A stretch of DNA of 64,000 bases, taken from Prosthecobacter debontii (lineage in GTDB: Bacteria > Verrucomicrobiota > Verrucomicrobiia > Verrucomicrobiales > Akkermansiaceae). Each line of letters begins with the position of its first letter. Position 1 is the stretch's first letter. Made by a program: the position numbers and the translations under genes. The stretch covers positions 1 through 64,000 of the forward strand of contig CAMBTP010000007.1 of the NCBI GenBank assembly GCA_945870855.1. Direction: 5' to 3'. This document shows positions 16,280 through 25,335 of the stretch, piece after piece. The notes below the pieces were generated by a model that was not told the origin of the DNA, ran no database searches, and saw only the letters and a program-made list of their open reading frames with translations.

Positions 16280-18172
16280 TCAGAAACCCAGGAGGCGGCC
16301 TCCTTGGAAGACTAGGAGGGAGGCGGCGTAGGCGAAGCCGGACATAAAGAGAAACTGGCCAATAGCCCATTTCCAGGAACCTGCCTCGCGAGCTACTACG
16401 GCGGTAGTAGGTAGGCACTGGAGGGCGTAGATGAAGAAGACAAGGAGGGAAATAAGACTGAGGGGAGAGAAAAGCGGGCGTCCGTCGGGCCAGGTGGCGG
16501 CGGCGATGCGGTCGCGGAGGAGGCTGCGGGTTTCCTCGTCATCGTCCGTTTCCTCGACACTGAAAATGATGGCCAACGAGGAAACAACCACCTCGCGGGC
16601 GGCGAAGGAGGTGAGGATGGCGGTGCCGGTGCGGCCATCGAAGCCGAGGGGTTTCACGGCGGGCTCGATGAACGCTCCTATGCGGCCCATGGCGCTGTGG
16701 GCAAGGATTTCACCGGGGTCTTTGGAGTCGGTCTTCGGGTAGGTGGCCAGCGCCCAAAGCAGGATGGAAAGGCCGAGGATGATGGTTCCTGCTTTCTTCA
16801 CGAAAGACCAAGCGCGGTCGATGACGTGGCGGAAAATGTATGACCACTGCAGGCGGCGGTAGGGCGGGAGTTCGAGGAGGAAGTGATTGGGCGATTTGTC
16901 GGGGCCAAGGCGGCCGCGCAGGACTCGGGCTACGATGAATGCCGTAGCTGTGCCGAGCGCATAGATGCCGAAGAGGATGAGCGCCTGTTTCCACGAGCCT
17001 TCGTTTTCATGAAGCAGTAGCGGCACGATGAGGAAATAAACAGGAAGGCGGGCGGAGCAGCTCATCCACGGGGCGACGAAGATGGTGACGAGGCGCTCTT
17101 TGGCGGAGTCGATAGTGCGGGTGGCCATGACGCCGGGGATGGCGCAGGCGTAGGAACTGAAAAGTGGCAGGAAGGCTTTGCCGCTGAGTCCGGCCTTGGC
17201 CATGACGCCATCCATGAGGAAGGCGGCGCGCGCCATGTAGCCGCTGCTTTCCAGCAAACCGATGAAAAGGAAGAGCAGGATAATCTGCGGCAGGAAAACG
17301 AGCACGCCGCCGACCCCGGCGATGACACCATCGACAAGCAGCGAGCGGAAATCACCTTCCGGCATCATTCCCTCCACCCAGCCACCGAAGGAGCCGAGCG
17401 CGGCATCGATGAGATCCATGGGAACGGAGGCGAAGGAAAAAATCGCCCAGAAAACGGTGAACATCACCGCGATGAGAGCGATCCAGCCAAAGACGGGATG
17501 GAGGAGAAGGGAGTCGAGCTTGTCGGAAAAAGTGCGGGACTGCGCGTCCGGGCGGCGGGCGGCGAGGGTGCAGAGATCCGCGATGAAGTTGCGGCGGGTT
17601 TCCTCGGAGTCATCGCCATTTTTCAACCAAGTGACGGACGAGGGCGGTGGAAAAGGGTGGCGGAGGGCTTGTTTTAGCTCGATGATCCCCTTCCCTGCGC
17701 TCGCCTGCATGGGGACGACGGGGATGCCGAGTTCCTCGGAAAGCTTGGCGGGATCGAGGCGCAGGCCGGACTTTTCCGCGACATCAACCATGTTCAGCGC
17801 GAGAACGCAGGGCAGGCCGAGTTCGATGACTTGGAGGGCGAGCTGGAGGTGGCGCTCAAGGTTCGAGGCATCGACGACGCAAACGATCAGATCGGGGGCG
17901 GCGGTGCCGGGGAGTTTTCCGGTGACGGCATCGAGGGCGATTTTTTCATCCGGCGAGTTCGCGCGGAGGGAGTAGCAGCCGGGGAGATCGAGGACGAGAA
18001 GCTTGCGGCCATGTGGCGTGAAGGTTTCGCCGGTTTTCAACTCCACGGTAACGCCGGCGTAGTTGCCTACGCGCTGGTTCGCGCCGGTGAGGGCGTTGAA
18101 GAGTGTGGTTTTTCCCGAATTTGGATTTCCGATCAGGGCGACGGTGCTGGGAGCCTCAGATGCGGCGGACAT
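16280..18172 (-). CDS. feoB: Ferrous iron transporter FeoB
   Basis: FeoB imports Fe(II) across the inner membrane. The 630-aa protein starts with a G domain: G1 GNPNSGKTT near residue 15, the switch region VGNYAGVTVE, G3 DLPGCYSL and G4 NMVD. A helical GDI-like domain follows, then about ten membrane segments with the two Gate regions (ALPVYFLIVPLL and FAAREVVVSSLA). It is shorter than E. coli FeoB (773) mainly at the C-terminus, as in many other phyla. feoA lies 9 bases upstream and a Cys-rich small protein downstream, forming a complete feoAB-C-like operon. No Fur box was recognised. Confidence 0.97.
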   Translation of the reverse strand: MSAASEAPSTVALIGNPNSGKTTLFNALTGANQRVGNYAGVTVELKTGETFTPHGRKLLVLDLPGCYSLRANSPDEKIALDAVTGKLPGTAAPDLIVCVVDASNLERHLQLALQVIELGLPCVLALNMVDVAEKSGLRLDPAKLSEELGIPVVPMQASAGKGIIELKQALRHPFPPPSSVTWLKNGDDSEETRRNFIADLCTLAARRPDAQSRTFSDKLDSLLLHPVFGWIALIAVMFTVFWAIFSFASVPMDLIDAALGSFGGWVEGMMPEGDFRSLLVDGVIAGVGGVLVFLPQIILLFLFIGLLESSGYMARAAFLMDGVMAKAGLSGKAFLPLFSSYACAIPGVMATRTIDSAKERLVTIFVAPWMSCSARLPVYFLIVPLLLHENEGSWKQALILFGIYALGTATAFIVARVLRGRLGPDKSPNHFLLELPPYRRLQWSYIFRHVIDRAWSFVKKAGTIILGLSILLWALATYPKTDSKDPGEILAHSAMGRIGAFIEPAVKPLGFDGRTGTAILTSFAAREVVVSSLAIIFSVEETDDDEETRSLLRDRIAAATWPDGRPLFSPLSLISLLVFFIYALQCLPTTAVVAREAGSWKWAIGQFLFMSGFAYAASLLVFQGGRLLGF

Positions 18173-18181
18173 GGCCGTGGT

Positions 18182-18469
18182 TCAGAGGACGGGGGAAACA
18201 AGGACTTGCTTGGCGAGCTCGCGGCTGATGGCCATTTTCGCGCCGCAAACGGTGCAGACGAGGTTGCGGCCGTTGGAGATTTTGCGGAGCTGCATCTGCT
18301 CACAGAAGCCGAGATCGCGGAGGCGATCACAGGCCGGGCCGTTGAGACTGCTAATGCGCACATCACAATTCACGGCCACCTCGTTGAGGGTGACTTGGCG
18401 GGTAGAAGTGAAGGCAGGCACGGAGGAAGATTCGCCTAATTGAGATTGGTTTGCAATAGGAAACAGCAA
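18182..18469 (-). CDS. feoA: Ferrous iron transport protein FeoA
   Basis: FeoA is a small SH3-like cytosolic partner of FeoB. The 95-aa protein has the typical order LNGPACDRLRDLGFCEQM, then KISNGRNLVCTVCGAKMAIS and a final RELAKQVLV. It carries about 20 extra residues at the N-terminus compared with the usual 75, so a later start is possible, but no better start codon is obvious. It lies 9 bases upstream of feoB on the same strand. Confidence 0.9.
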   Translation of the reverse strand: MLFPIANQSQLGESSSVPAFTSTRQVTLNEVAVNCDVRISSLNGPACDRLRDLGFCEQMQLRKISNGRNLVCTVCGAKMAISRELAKQVLVSPVL

Positions 18470-18520
18470 GAAAGCCTTTTGAGCCGGTTTATAACCGCAA
18501 AGCTTGATACAACGGGCGCT

Positions 18521-19747
18521 TCAGGCAATCCCCTTCGCCAGAATCATCACGCACTCGACGTGACGGGTGTGCGGAAAAAGATCGAAAGGCTGCACCTCGG
18601 TGAGTGCGTAACCGGCTTCGCGAAGGATTTTGTAATCCCGCACCTGCGTCGCGGGATCACAGGAAACATAAACGATTCGCTGCGGGCCGTAGCTGACGAG
18701 TTGTGCGAGAAATTCCGGCGAGCAACCCTTGCGCGGAGGATCGATCACCACTGCTGTTTCCTCGGGTGGCGTGTCGATCTTTGCGAAAATTTCCTCCGCA
18801 TCGGCTTGCAGGATCGAGACGTTTTCAAAACCGTTGAGCGCGACGTTGTTCGCCGCCCAGCGCGCACCCGCCTCGTTCACCTCCACGCCCATCACTTTCT
18901 CGAAGCGATTTGCCAGGCAAAGCCCGAAGAGCCCCGCGCCGCAATACGCGTCCACCAGATAACGCGCGCCGCCCTCCAGCGCCTTTTCGCCGACGTATCC
19001 GGTAAATTTTTCCAAGATAAACGGGTTGTTCTGAAAAAACTCGCCGGCCACGAAATCGAATTTCACGCCGGCGATTTCCTCGCGGGCGATGGCCTTGGGA
19101 TCGCGCTCGACGCGGCCTTCGGTGGCTCGCAGGAGGATGGTCGCTCCGCGTTTGTAGAGCCGCCCGTTCGCGCGCACATCTGCGTGGACTTCCGGCAGCG
19201 CGTCGTTTATTTCCTGCATCGCGATGGGGCAGTCCGGAACGTTCAGGATTTCCATACGCCGCCCGACTTTGAGGAAACCGATCTCCTTGATGACGCCGTC
19301 CACGGGTTTTTCAAAGTGCGGGGTGATTTTAGAGCGGTAGTTCCAGATCTGCTCCGAGCTGGCGCAAGGGTTCACCTCGCGCTCCTCGCCAGCCATGTGT
19401 TTCAGCAGCTCGCGGATCTGGCGAGTCTTCCAAGCGAGCTGTTTATCGTAGGAAAGGTGTTGGTATTGGCAGCCGCCGCACGTCCCGAACAACGCGCAGC
19501 CCGGCTCCACCCGATCCGGGGATTTTTCCAAAATCTCGACGAGATCCCCCTGCGAGTGGTTCTTGTCATTGCGGAAAATCCGCGTCCGCACCAGCTCGCC
19601 CGGCAAGGCGTAGGGCACGAAAACCACCCAGCCATCGACACGACCCACCCCCGCACCGAGGTTCGTTAGCGAATCAATCCGTAAATCAATTTCCTGATGA
19701 TAGGTGAAAGGTATCGGCGAGAACTTTTTCGGCGGGCGGCTGTGCAT
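18521..19747 (-). CDS. 23S rRNA (uracil-C5) methyltransferase, RlmD/RumA type
   Basis: This 408-aa class I SAM methyltransferase has an N-terminal TRAM domain (about 15-75), an iron-sulfur cysteine cluster (C-ALFGTCGGCQYQHLSYDKQ), the SAM-binding VDAYCGAGLFGL, and the C-terminal catalytic SCDPATQ with its nucleophilic cysteine. The family methylates U1939 or U747 of 23S rRNA or U54 of tRNA; which one cannot be decided here. It stands alone between feoA and a toxin-antitoxin pair. Confidence 0.92.
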   Translation of the reverse strand: MHSRPPKKFSPIPFTYHQEIDLRIDSLTNLGAGVGRVDGWVVFVPYALPGELVRTRIFRNDKNHSQGDLVEILEKSPDRVEPGCALFGTCGGCQYQHLSYDKQLAWKTRQIRELLKHMAGEEREVNPCASSEQIWNYRSKITPHFEKPVDGVIKEIGFLKVGRRMEILNVPDCPIAMQEINDALPEVHADVRANGRLYKRGATILLRATEGRVERDPKAIAREEIAGVKFDFVAGEFFQNNPFILEKFTGYVGEKALEGGARYLVDAYCGAGLFGLCLANRFEKVMGVEVNEAGARWAANNVALNGFENVSILQADAEEIFAKIDTPPEETAVVIDPPRKGCSPEFLAQLVSYGPQRIVYVSCDPATQVRDYKILREAGYALTEVQPFDLFPHTRHVECVMILAKGIA

Positions 19748-19813
19748 GTGCTGGGAGCTAAGTTAGGCATCCCCTTCGCCGCGACGCAAAGGCAATCCCG
19801 CGTCCGATGACCG

Positions 19814-20218
19814 TCAGGGATCCAATATCCTCACCCCGGTGTCCGCGAAATGCTTTACGTTTCTGGTAACCACCGTGAAGTCGTGAACCAAAGCCGTCGC
19901 CGCGATCAGCAGATCGGGGATGTCCCGGCTTGGAAGCGTGGCCAGCCTTGCCGCCACACTGCAAATTTCCGAGTCAATGGGCATGATGTGCCCTGCGAAA
20001 TGAATCCTGACGGAAAAATCAAGCCAGTCCTGGAGCGCCTTGGCAAATACCGGATCGTCTGGCAGGACGCGAAAGATCCCATATTGGATCTCGAACTCGC
20101 TGATCGCGGAAATGTGATTTTCCCGTATATCCGTCCCACTCTCCCAGCTAGCGAATTCCGCGCTCCATCGCTGCGGATTGCGCAGGTGCGAGATCGTGTT
20201 TGTATCGAGAATGAACAT
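19814..20218 (-). CDS. vapC: PIN-domain toxin VapC
   Basis: VapC toxins are Mg-dependent RNases. The 134-aa protein has the PIN acidic residues in order: Asp in MFILDTNTISHL, Glu in AISEFEIQYG, Asp in RDIPDLLIAATAL and Asn in VVTRNVKHFADTGV. It resembles the FitB subgroup. Its start immediately follows the antitoxin stop, with no intergenic base, so the two are translationally coupled. All catalytic residues appear intact, so the toxin is likely active. Confidence 0.93.
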   Translation of the reverse strand: MFILDTNTISHLRNPQRWSAEFASWESGTDIRENHISAISEFEIQYGIFRVLPDDPVFAKALQDWLDFSVRIHFAGHIMPIDSEICSVAARLATLPSRDIPDLLIAATALVHDFTVVTRNVKHFADTGVRILDP

Positions 20219-20473
20219 TTACTGGTCGAAGCTGATCGTTTTCAGGGGAGCAGCGTCGAGTTTCGGGAAATCCCAGTCGGCATGGCGATCCAGACCTGTC
20301 ATATCCATCGCGAGGGCGGCACCTAGCGTCTTGCGTGAGGTGGAACCCTCACCCTCCAGTCGCAGCTTAAAGGATCGCCCGTTCCTTGTGATCGTTACCC
20401 CCCCGTCTTTTAGCAGGGCTTCAAAAAAATCACCGGTGCGGACTTTCAAGTCGGTCGCAGTCAGAGTTTTCAT
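20219..20473 (-). CDS. vapB: Antitoxin of the VapBC pair (Phd/YefM-like)
   Basis: This 84-aa protein is the cognate antitoxin of the downstream VapC. Its N-terminus (MKTLTATDLKVRTGDFFEAL) is a Phd/YefM-type DNA-binding fold, and the C-terminal part, rich in Asp and Trp, would wrap the toxin. Typical for such modules, it comes first and probably represses the operon. A direct repeat ATAGTC...ATAGTC, 18 bases apart, lies 9-33 bases upstream of the start. Confidence 0.85.
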   Translation of the reverse strand: MKTLTATDLKVRTGDFFEALLKDGGVTITRNGRSFKLRLEGEGSTSRKTLGAALAMDMTGLDRHADWDFPKLDAAPLKTISFDQ

Positions 20474-20481
20474 GACACGTG

Positions 20482-20506
20482 GATAGTCGATTCGATTGAA
20501 ATAGTC
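20482..20506 (-). promoter_or_regulatory. Direct repeat operator candidate of vapBC
   Basis: GATAGTC and AATAGTC lie 18 bases apart just upstream of the antitoxin start, overlapping a TTGACT that would serve as a -35 element on the minus strand. This position fits an autoregulatory site for the antitoxin. The rest of the 230-base gap up to pyrD holds nothing else I can identify. Confidence 0.3.
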
Positions 20507-20707
20507 AATACGCTCGATTTAGCGAACCGCAAAGGATTCTGCGCAGGGGATGCGATCAAGGCTGCCCGGAATGACCGGGATGAACGTCTCGCAGCCGGAT
20601 ATCGGAAGACCAGCAAATGAAATCCGCTGTTGATTCATCCGGGATCATCTCAAGACTCGCCTCAATCTGCTTTCGGCCTTCACAGTTCCTGCGGCCGCGC
20701 CTATTGT

Positions 20708-21763
20708 GTGCATGTGCTTGCCGCCGCCTATCCCATCGCTCGGAAAATTTTGTTCTCGTTGGACGCGGAGACCGCGCACCACGCCAGCATGGCGGGGCTG
20801 CGTTTCGCCGAGAAAACCGGATTACTCAAAGCCCTTTCCGATCCTCCTCCGCAGGGTGAACCCATCGAGCTGATGGGCTTGAAATTCCCCAACCGCATCG
20901 GCCTCGCGGCGGGTCTCGACAAGGAGGGCAACACGATCGACGCGCTCGGGCGGCTCGGCTTCGGTTTCATCGAGATCGGCACGATCACCCCGCGCCCACA
21001 AGCGGGGAATCCCAAGCCGCGGCTGTTCCGCCTCATCCCGCACGAGGCGATCATCAACCGCATGGGCTTCAATAACCCCGGCATTGACGCGGGCGTCGCC
21101 AACGTCCGCGCCCACAGATCCTTCACCGGCCCGATCGGTTTCAACATCGGAAAAAACAAGGACACGCCGAACGAGAACGCCGCCGACGATTACCTTGCCT
21201 GCCTCGAAAAAGCCTATCCGGTGGCTGATTACATCGCGGTGAATCTTTCCTCGCCAAACACCCCAGGCCTCCGCGATCTACAAGCCGCCGATTCCTCCGC
21301 ACGGCTGTTAGAGACTCTGAAAGCTTCTCAGGAAAAACTTACCGCCCAACACGGGAAGCGCGTGCCCATTCTGTTCAAGATCGCGCCGGATCTAACCGAC
21401 GAACAAGTCGCGGATCTCGCGAAGGCTTTCCTTGACGGTGGCCTCGAAGGTCTGATCGCCACGAACACCACGCTGGATCGCGAAAAAGTCGCTGACCACT
21501 CATGGGCGCACGAAGCGGGCGGCCTCTCGGGGAAACCCGTTTTCGAAAAATCGAACCACGTCCTCGCCGCGTTTGCATCCGCCTTTTCCGGGAAAATTCC
21601 CATCATCGGGGTCGGCGGAATTTCCAACAAAGCCGAAGCCGAGGAAAAACTCCGCCTCGGCGCCGATCTCGTGCAAATCTACACATCCTTCGTTTACCAA
21701 GGCCCCGCCCTCGTCCGCGAGCTTCTGGAGAGCCGCGCAGCCAGCCGGCTTCTTCACCATTGA
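20708..21763 (+). CDS. pyrD: Quinone-dependent dihydroorotate dehydrogenase
   Basis: PyrD oxidises dihydroorotate to orotate in pyrimidine synthesis and passes electrons to membrane quinone. Class 2 features are the N-terminal membrane-associating region PIARKILFSLDAETAHH, the FMN-binding MGFNNPGIDAG, the catalytic-serine block NLSSPNTPG, FKIAPDLTDE, ATNTTLDR and GVGGISNK. The track ORF begins at 20630, but the family normally starts a few residues before 'ARKILFSLD'. The GTG at 20708 (or 20714) therefore fits better and gives 351 residues. Confidence 0.93.
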   Translation: MHVLAAAYPIARKILFSLDAETAHHASMAGLRFAEKTGLLKALSDPPPQGEPIELMGLKFPNRIGLAAGLDKEGNTIDALGRLGFGFIEIGTITPRPQAGNPKPRLFRLIPHEAIINRMGFNNPGIDAGVANVRAHRSFTGPIGFNIGKNKDTPNENAADDYLACLEKAYPVADYIAVNLSSPNTPGLRDLQAADSSARLLETLKASQEKLTAQHGKRVPILFKIAPDLTDEQVADLAKAFLDGGLEGLIATNTTLDREKVADHSWAHEAGGLSGKPVFEKSNHVLAAFASAFSGKIPIIGVGGISNKAEAEEKLRLGADLVQIYTSFVYQGPALVRELLESRAASRLLHH

Positions 21764-21796
21764 TACGAAAATAAAAAATCCCCACGTAACCCTAAC

Positions 21797-22594
21797 ATGA
21801 AAAGCGCTCGCCTCCTCATCACACTCATCCTCGCCGCAGGCATTGTCGGCTACGCGGTGTGGCGGAGTTCCCGAACGGCTGCGCCCGAGGAGAAACTAGT
21901 TGGCTACCAAGATTCAGATGCGTCCTTCGCGATGCCCACGAGCAGCAAGCCCGACATGCGTTTCCATTTCCTCTCCGCATGGCAAGCAAACCAAGTCCCC
22001 ACCGCCAGCCGCATGGACGCCCCGATGGGTTCAGAAAACGGCGCGCTGACCTACAACGCCCAGAAATTTTGGGAAATGAACGACAAGCGCGGCGGCCACC
22101 ACACTGGAGACGATCTCAACGGCATCGGCGGCATGAACACAGATCTCGGCGATCCTGTTTTCGCGGCGGGCGACGGCCTCGTGGTCTATGCGGGCGAGCC
22201 TTCGCCGGGCTGGGGAAAAATCGTCGTCCTCGCCCACCGCGATCCGGCAGGAAAGCCAGTCCACACGATGTATGCCCACCTTCATGAAATCAAAACCAAG
22301 CTCAACACCCTCGTCGCGCGCGGTGAAGTGATCGGCACCGTCGGCACCGGCAACGGTCATTATCCCGCCCACCTCCACTTCGAGGCGCGCTCCTCCGATG
22401 GCGCGGACATTGGCGCGGGCTATACCTCCCAACCTCTCAACCGACTCGATCCCGCCGCCGTCCTCGCCGCCCTGCATGATACTTCAGAGAAAGGAATTTT
22501 ACCCGCCCCCCTGACCTTCGCGAGCAAGGACGACGCGCCTTGGACGAAGTTGGAAATGAAGAACGCCGAGAAGTTCTCCGAGCTTAAGGAGTGA
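21797..22594 (+). CDS. Membrane-anchored M23 family metallopeptidase
   Basis: The 265-aa protein has an N-terminal signal anchor (about 5-23) and a periplasmic LytM/M23 domain. The zinc ligands and catalytic histidines appear in HHTGDDLNG, TMYAHLHEI and PAHLHFEAR. Such enzymes cleave peptide cross-links of peptidoglycan or act as amidase activators; here all ligand positions seem present, so a hydrolase is likely. It begins 33 bases after pyrD and may be cotranscribed, though no functional link is evident. Confidence 0.85.
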   Translation: MKSARLLITLILAAGIVGYAVWRSSRTAAPEEKLVGYQDSDASFAMPTSSKPDMRFHFLSAWQANQVPTASRMDAPMGSENGALTYNAQKFWEMNDKRGGHHTGDDLNGIGGMNTDLGDPVFAAGDGLVVYAGEPSPGWGKIVVLAHRDPAGKPVHTMYAHLHEIKTKLNTLVARGEVIGTVGTGNGHYPAHLHFEARSSDGADIGAGYTSQPLNRLDPAAVLAALHDTSEKGILPAPLTFASKDDAPWTKLEMKNAEKFSELKE

Positions 22595-22670
22595 GTGGCG
22601 ATCAGGCTTGTTTTCGAAAGATCACGAAATTTGAGGAATTTCCCGGCAATGTGCGTATCATAAACTCGTG

Positions 22671-23300
22671 ATGAAAAAACTCCTACTTGCCTTGTGCCTC
22701 GCGATACCGACCTTAGCGTCCTGCCAAACCGAGACGAAAATGAACGAAAATGATAAGAAGCCAGCCGCTGCGAAGGAAATCCCCGAGGGCGCACAGATCG
22801 TGACGGTGGGGGTTGGTTGTTTCTGGTGCGCCGAGGCGGCCTACGACCAGCTTGATGGCGTGTATTCCGCCGTTTCAGGATACATGGGCGGCGAAACGAA
22901 AGACCCCACCTACGAGGACATCTGCACGGGAGCCACGGGACACGCCGAGGTCGTCCGTGTCGTCTTCGATCCGAAAAAAATTCCTCTCGAGCGTGTGCTT
23001 GCCTGGTTCTGGGATCTCCACGATCCGACCCAACTCAACCGCCAGGGCAACGATATCGGCACACAATACCGCTCCGCGATTTTCTACGAAAATGACGAGC
23101 AGATAAAAATCGCAGAAGCCTCGAAGAAGGCGGCGCAGGAAAATTTCGACAAGCCCATCGTGACCGAAATCACCAAGGCTTCTGTTTTTTACCCTGCGGA
23201 AGACTATCACCAGGGATATTACTTCGCGAACAAATCGAAGAACGGCTATTGCAAATACATCGTCGAGCCGAAGCTAAAAAAGCTGAAACTCGATCACTGA
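22671..23300 (+). CDS. msrA: Peptide methionine sulfoxide reductase MsrA, lipoprotein form
   Basis: MsrA repairs the S-form of methionine sulfoxide in proteins. The catalytic cysteine lies in the GCFWCAEAAYD motif, and the conserved GGETKDPTYEDICTGATGHAEVV and EDYHQGYYF regions are intact. Unlike cytosolic MsrA, the protein starts with a lipoprotein signal (KKLLLALCLAIPTLASC, lipobox LASC), so it is predicted to work on the periplasmic side of the membrane. The ATG at 22671 is preferred over the adjacent GTG at 22668. The gene is convergent with trmD. Confidence 0.92.
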   Translation: MKKLLLALCLAIPTLASCQTETKMNENDKKPAAAKEIPEGAQIVTVGVGCFWCAEAAYDQLDGVYSAVSGYMGGETKDPTYEDICTGATGHAEVVRVVFDPKKIPLERVLAWFWDLHDPTQLNRQGNDIGTQYRSAIFYENDEQIKIAEASKKAAQENFDKPIVTEITKASVFYPAEDYHQGYYFANKSKNGYCKYIVEPKLKKLKLDH

Positions 23301-23317
23301 GAACGGGTCGCGTTGCG

Positions 23318-23995
23318 TCAGGCATTTTCCGAGAGATCCGGGCGGATCTGGCGTGTGCGTTCAAGCGCTTTTTCCCTCCGCCATACCTCGATCTTCGCGT
23401 GATTTCCTGAGAGCAAAACATCCGGGACTTTCATACCCATGAAATCGATGGGGCGCGTGTAGCACGGCGCTTCTAACAGGTTCGGATCGGAAAAGGATTC
23501 CTCGACAGCGGATTGCGAATCGCCGAGCGCACCGGGCAGCAGGCGGATGACGGCATCGCATAACACCGCAGCGGCGATGGCTCCGTTGGTGAGCACGTAA
23601 TCGCCGATGGAGATTTCCTCATGGATGAGCCTTTCGACGATGCGGTGATCGACGCCTTCGTAGTGGCCGCAGACGATGAGGAGGTGGTTTTCGCCGGAAA
23701 GCTCACGGACGCGGGCTTGCTTGAGCGGCGCGCCCTGCGGGGTCATCAATATCACGCGGGTGTTCTCCTTTTTCAGCGCCGTGATCGCCGCATGCAAGGG
23801 GCCGGGCTGCAAGACCATCCCAGGGCCACCGCCACAGGGCGAGTCATCCACGCGGCGGTGCTTGTCCTCTGACCAATCGCGTAGATTGTGCCCGCACACC
23901 TCCACGATCCCCGCATCCTGCGCGCGGCGGATGATCGAATCGCCCAGCGGCGCCAGCGCGATCTCGGGGAACAGGGTGAGGATGTCGATTTTCAT
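23318..23995 (-). CDS. trmD: tRNA (guanine-N1)-methyltransferase TrmD
   Basis: TrmD methylates G37 of tRNAs and prevents frameshifting. The protein has 225 residues when started at the ATG at 23995 (MKIDILTLFPEI); the 84-residue extension in the ORF track is out of keeping with the family and overlaps the upstream gene. The trefoil-knot motifs are clear: CGGGPGMVLQP, LIVCGHYEGVDHRIVE, SIGDYVLTNG and the C-terminal GNHAKIEVWRREK. The usual neighbours rpsP, rimM and rplS are absent. It follows the short-chain dehydrogenase by 5 bases, suggesting cotranscription. Confidence 0.96.
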   Translation of the reverse strand: MKIDILTLFPEIALAPLGDSIIRRAQDAGIVEVCGHNLRDWSEDKHRRVDDSPCGGGPGMVLQPGPLHAAITALKKENTRVILMTPQGAPLKQARVRELSGENHLLIVCGHYEGVDHRIVERLIHEEISIGDYVLTNGAIAAAVLCDAVIRLLPGALGDSQSAVEESFSDPNLLEAPCYTRPIDFMGMKVPDVLLSGNHAKIEVWRREKALERTRQIRPDLSENA

Positions 23996-24000
23996 GAGGC

Positions 24001-24789
24001 TCAAAGGCTCATCGCCTGAAAGCCGCCATCGACGATCATTTCCATACCAGTGATGAACGAGCCGGCCTTGGATGAGGCGAGGAGGAGGGTGGCTCCGATG
24101 AGCTCCTCGGCGTTGCCGAAACGGGAGGCCGGGGTCTGGCGGAGGATGTCGAGCACGCGGGATTCGTCGAGCACCTTGCGGTTCTGCTCGGCGGGGAAGA
24201 AGCCGGGGACGAGAGTGTTGACGCGGATATCCTTGTCCGCCCATTCGCGGGCGAGGTTGCGGGTGAGGTTGTGGACGGCGGCCTTCGAGGCGGAGTAGGT
24301 GAACACGCGGGAGAGCGGGTTCAGGCCAGAAATGGAGCCGAGGTTGATGATCGAGGCAGGGCGCATCTCATCGACAAAATATTGCCCGAAAACCTGGCAG
24401 GCGCGGAAAATGGAGGTGAGGTTCGTATCGATGATGCGCGCGTATTCTTCCTCGGTGATCTCAAGAAATGGGGTCGGTGAATTGGTGCCCGCGCCGTTAA
24501 TGAGGATGTCCACACCACCGGATTTTTCCAAAACGGTGTCGAGCATGTCGTGAAGTGATTGGCGCGATGTGACGTCAACCGGCACGAAGTATCCCTTGCC
24601 GCCGTAGCTCTCGATTTCCGCAAGGCGCTTCTCCGCTTTTTCCGGAATGCGACCGCCAAGCACCACCTCCGCACCCGCCCGCGCGAGACCGACGGCCATG
24701 GTGCCGCAGAGCTCACCGGTGCCGCCGATAATGACAGCCGTCTTGCCGCTGAGATCGAAAAGTTCCTTGAGGTATGTGCTAGTTGTCAT
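24001..24789 (-). CDS. Short-chain dehydrogenase/reductase, sugar-acid type
   Basis: This 262-aa SDR enzyme has the N-terminal nucleotide-binding [20 protein letters not shown], the NGAG-type motif ([10 protein letters not shown]), the catalytic Ser in LGSISG and the YSASK Tyr-Lys pair. The GFFPAEQNR segment after the active site is typical of SDR enzymes acting on sugar acids (gluconate 5-dehydrogenase or mannonate/fructuronate reductase group), so that is the likely substrate class; the exact reaction is uncertain. The ATG at 24789 ([10 protein letters not shown]) was chosen over the longer ORF. It sits directly upstream of trmD. Confidence 0.8.
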   Translation of the reverse strand: MTTSTYLKELFDLSGKTAVIIGGTGELCGTMAVGLARAGAEVVLGGRIPEKAEKRLAEIESYGGKGYFVPVDVTSRQSLHDMLDTVLEKSGGVDILINGAGTNSPTPFLEITEEEYARIIDTNLTSIFRACQVFGQYFVDEMRPASIINLGSISGLNPLSRVFTYSASKAAVHNLTRNLAREWADKDIRVNTLVPGFFPAEQNRKVLDESRVLDILRQTPASRFGNAEELIGATLLLASSKAGSFITGMEMIVDGGFQAMSL

Positions 24790-24883
24790 GGGTGAATGTT
24801 TCCCCAACCGCACGGGACTTGCCAAGGGGAATCCAAGCAAGATTTGATTCAGCGACACCGACCCCACCTTCGGCTCGCGTCAG

Positions 24884-24955
24884 TTAGTCGTAGGCGGAAA
24901 GGAAGAAGCCGCCCGTGCCGCAAGCGGGATCGGCGATGGCTTTTTCGGGGATGCC
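24884..24955 (-). pseudogene. Scrap of an N-6 adenine DNA methylase (HsdM motif I)
   Basis: The 545-base gap between the dehydrogenase and rplI holds no intact gene. On the minus strand a short open stretch reads EKAIADPACGTGGFFLSAYD and then stops. ADPACGTGGF is the SAM-binding motif of type I HsdM-type methylases. The upstream frame is closed by a stop within about ten codons, and the rest of the methylase is absent. The nearby 112-aa ORF (24880-25218) is in another frame and was not recognised. The remainder of the gap looks like decayed sequence plus the rplI leader. Confidence 0.45.
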
Positions 24956-25335
24956 CCAATGCAATGATCTTCATCAGCTTTTTTCTCCTGTATCCTACGC
25001 TTGTCGGATTCCGAGACCAAGCGGCTTTCAAGCACTCCACGTGTCAATCGCTCCAGAATTTCGGAAGGGATGTCGTCTTTCGGGACAGAGTGGAAGGCTA
25101 ATGACGACAAGAAGAATACCACTGTCAGCAAAGGTGCTGAGGATGACTTTTTGTATGCATCACATTGGGTGCTTCGCTGCGCCAGCTTGAAGCCGCGCTC
25201 CACACCGAAACTGCTCATGACCCCTGTTTTTCAAAAAAAATCACCCCTTGTGGCCTCGGGCGGCAGGATTCTTCTTGACGCACACCATGCCCGCGCCTAA
25301 ATCCGCCCCCCGTTTCCAAACAATCCTCTCCCACC

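Noticed and set aside
18440-19669. 409-aa plus-strand ORF opposite the rRNA methyltransferase
   Set aside because: It is a codon-bias shadow rich in His, Arg and Asp. The minus frame has the SCDPATQ active site.
24880-25218. 112-aa minus-strand ORF in the dehydrogenase-rplI gap
   Set aside because: It has no recognisable domain and overlaps the methylase scrap in another frame. It probably reflects decayed sequence.
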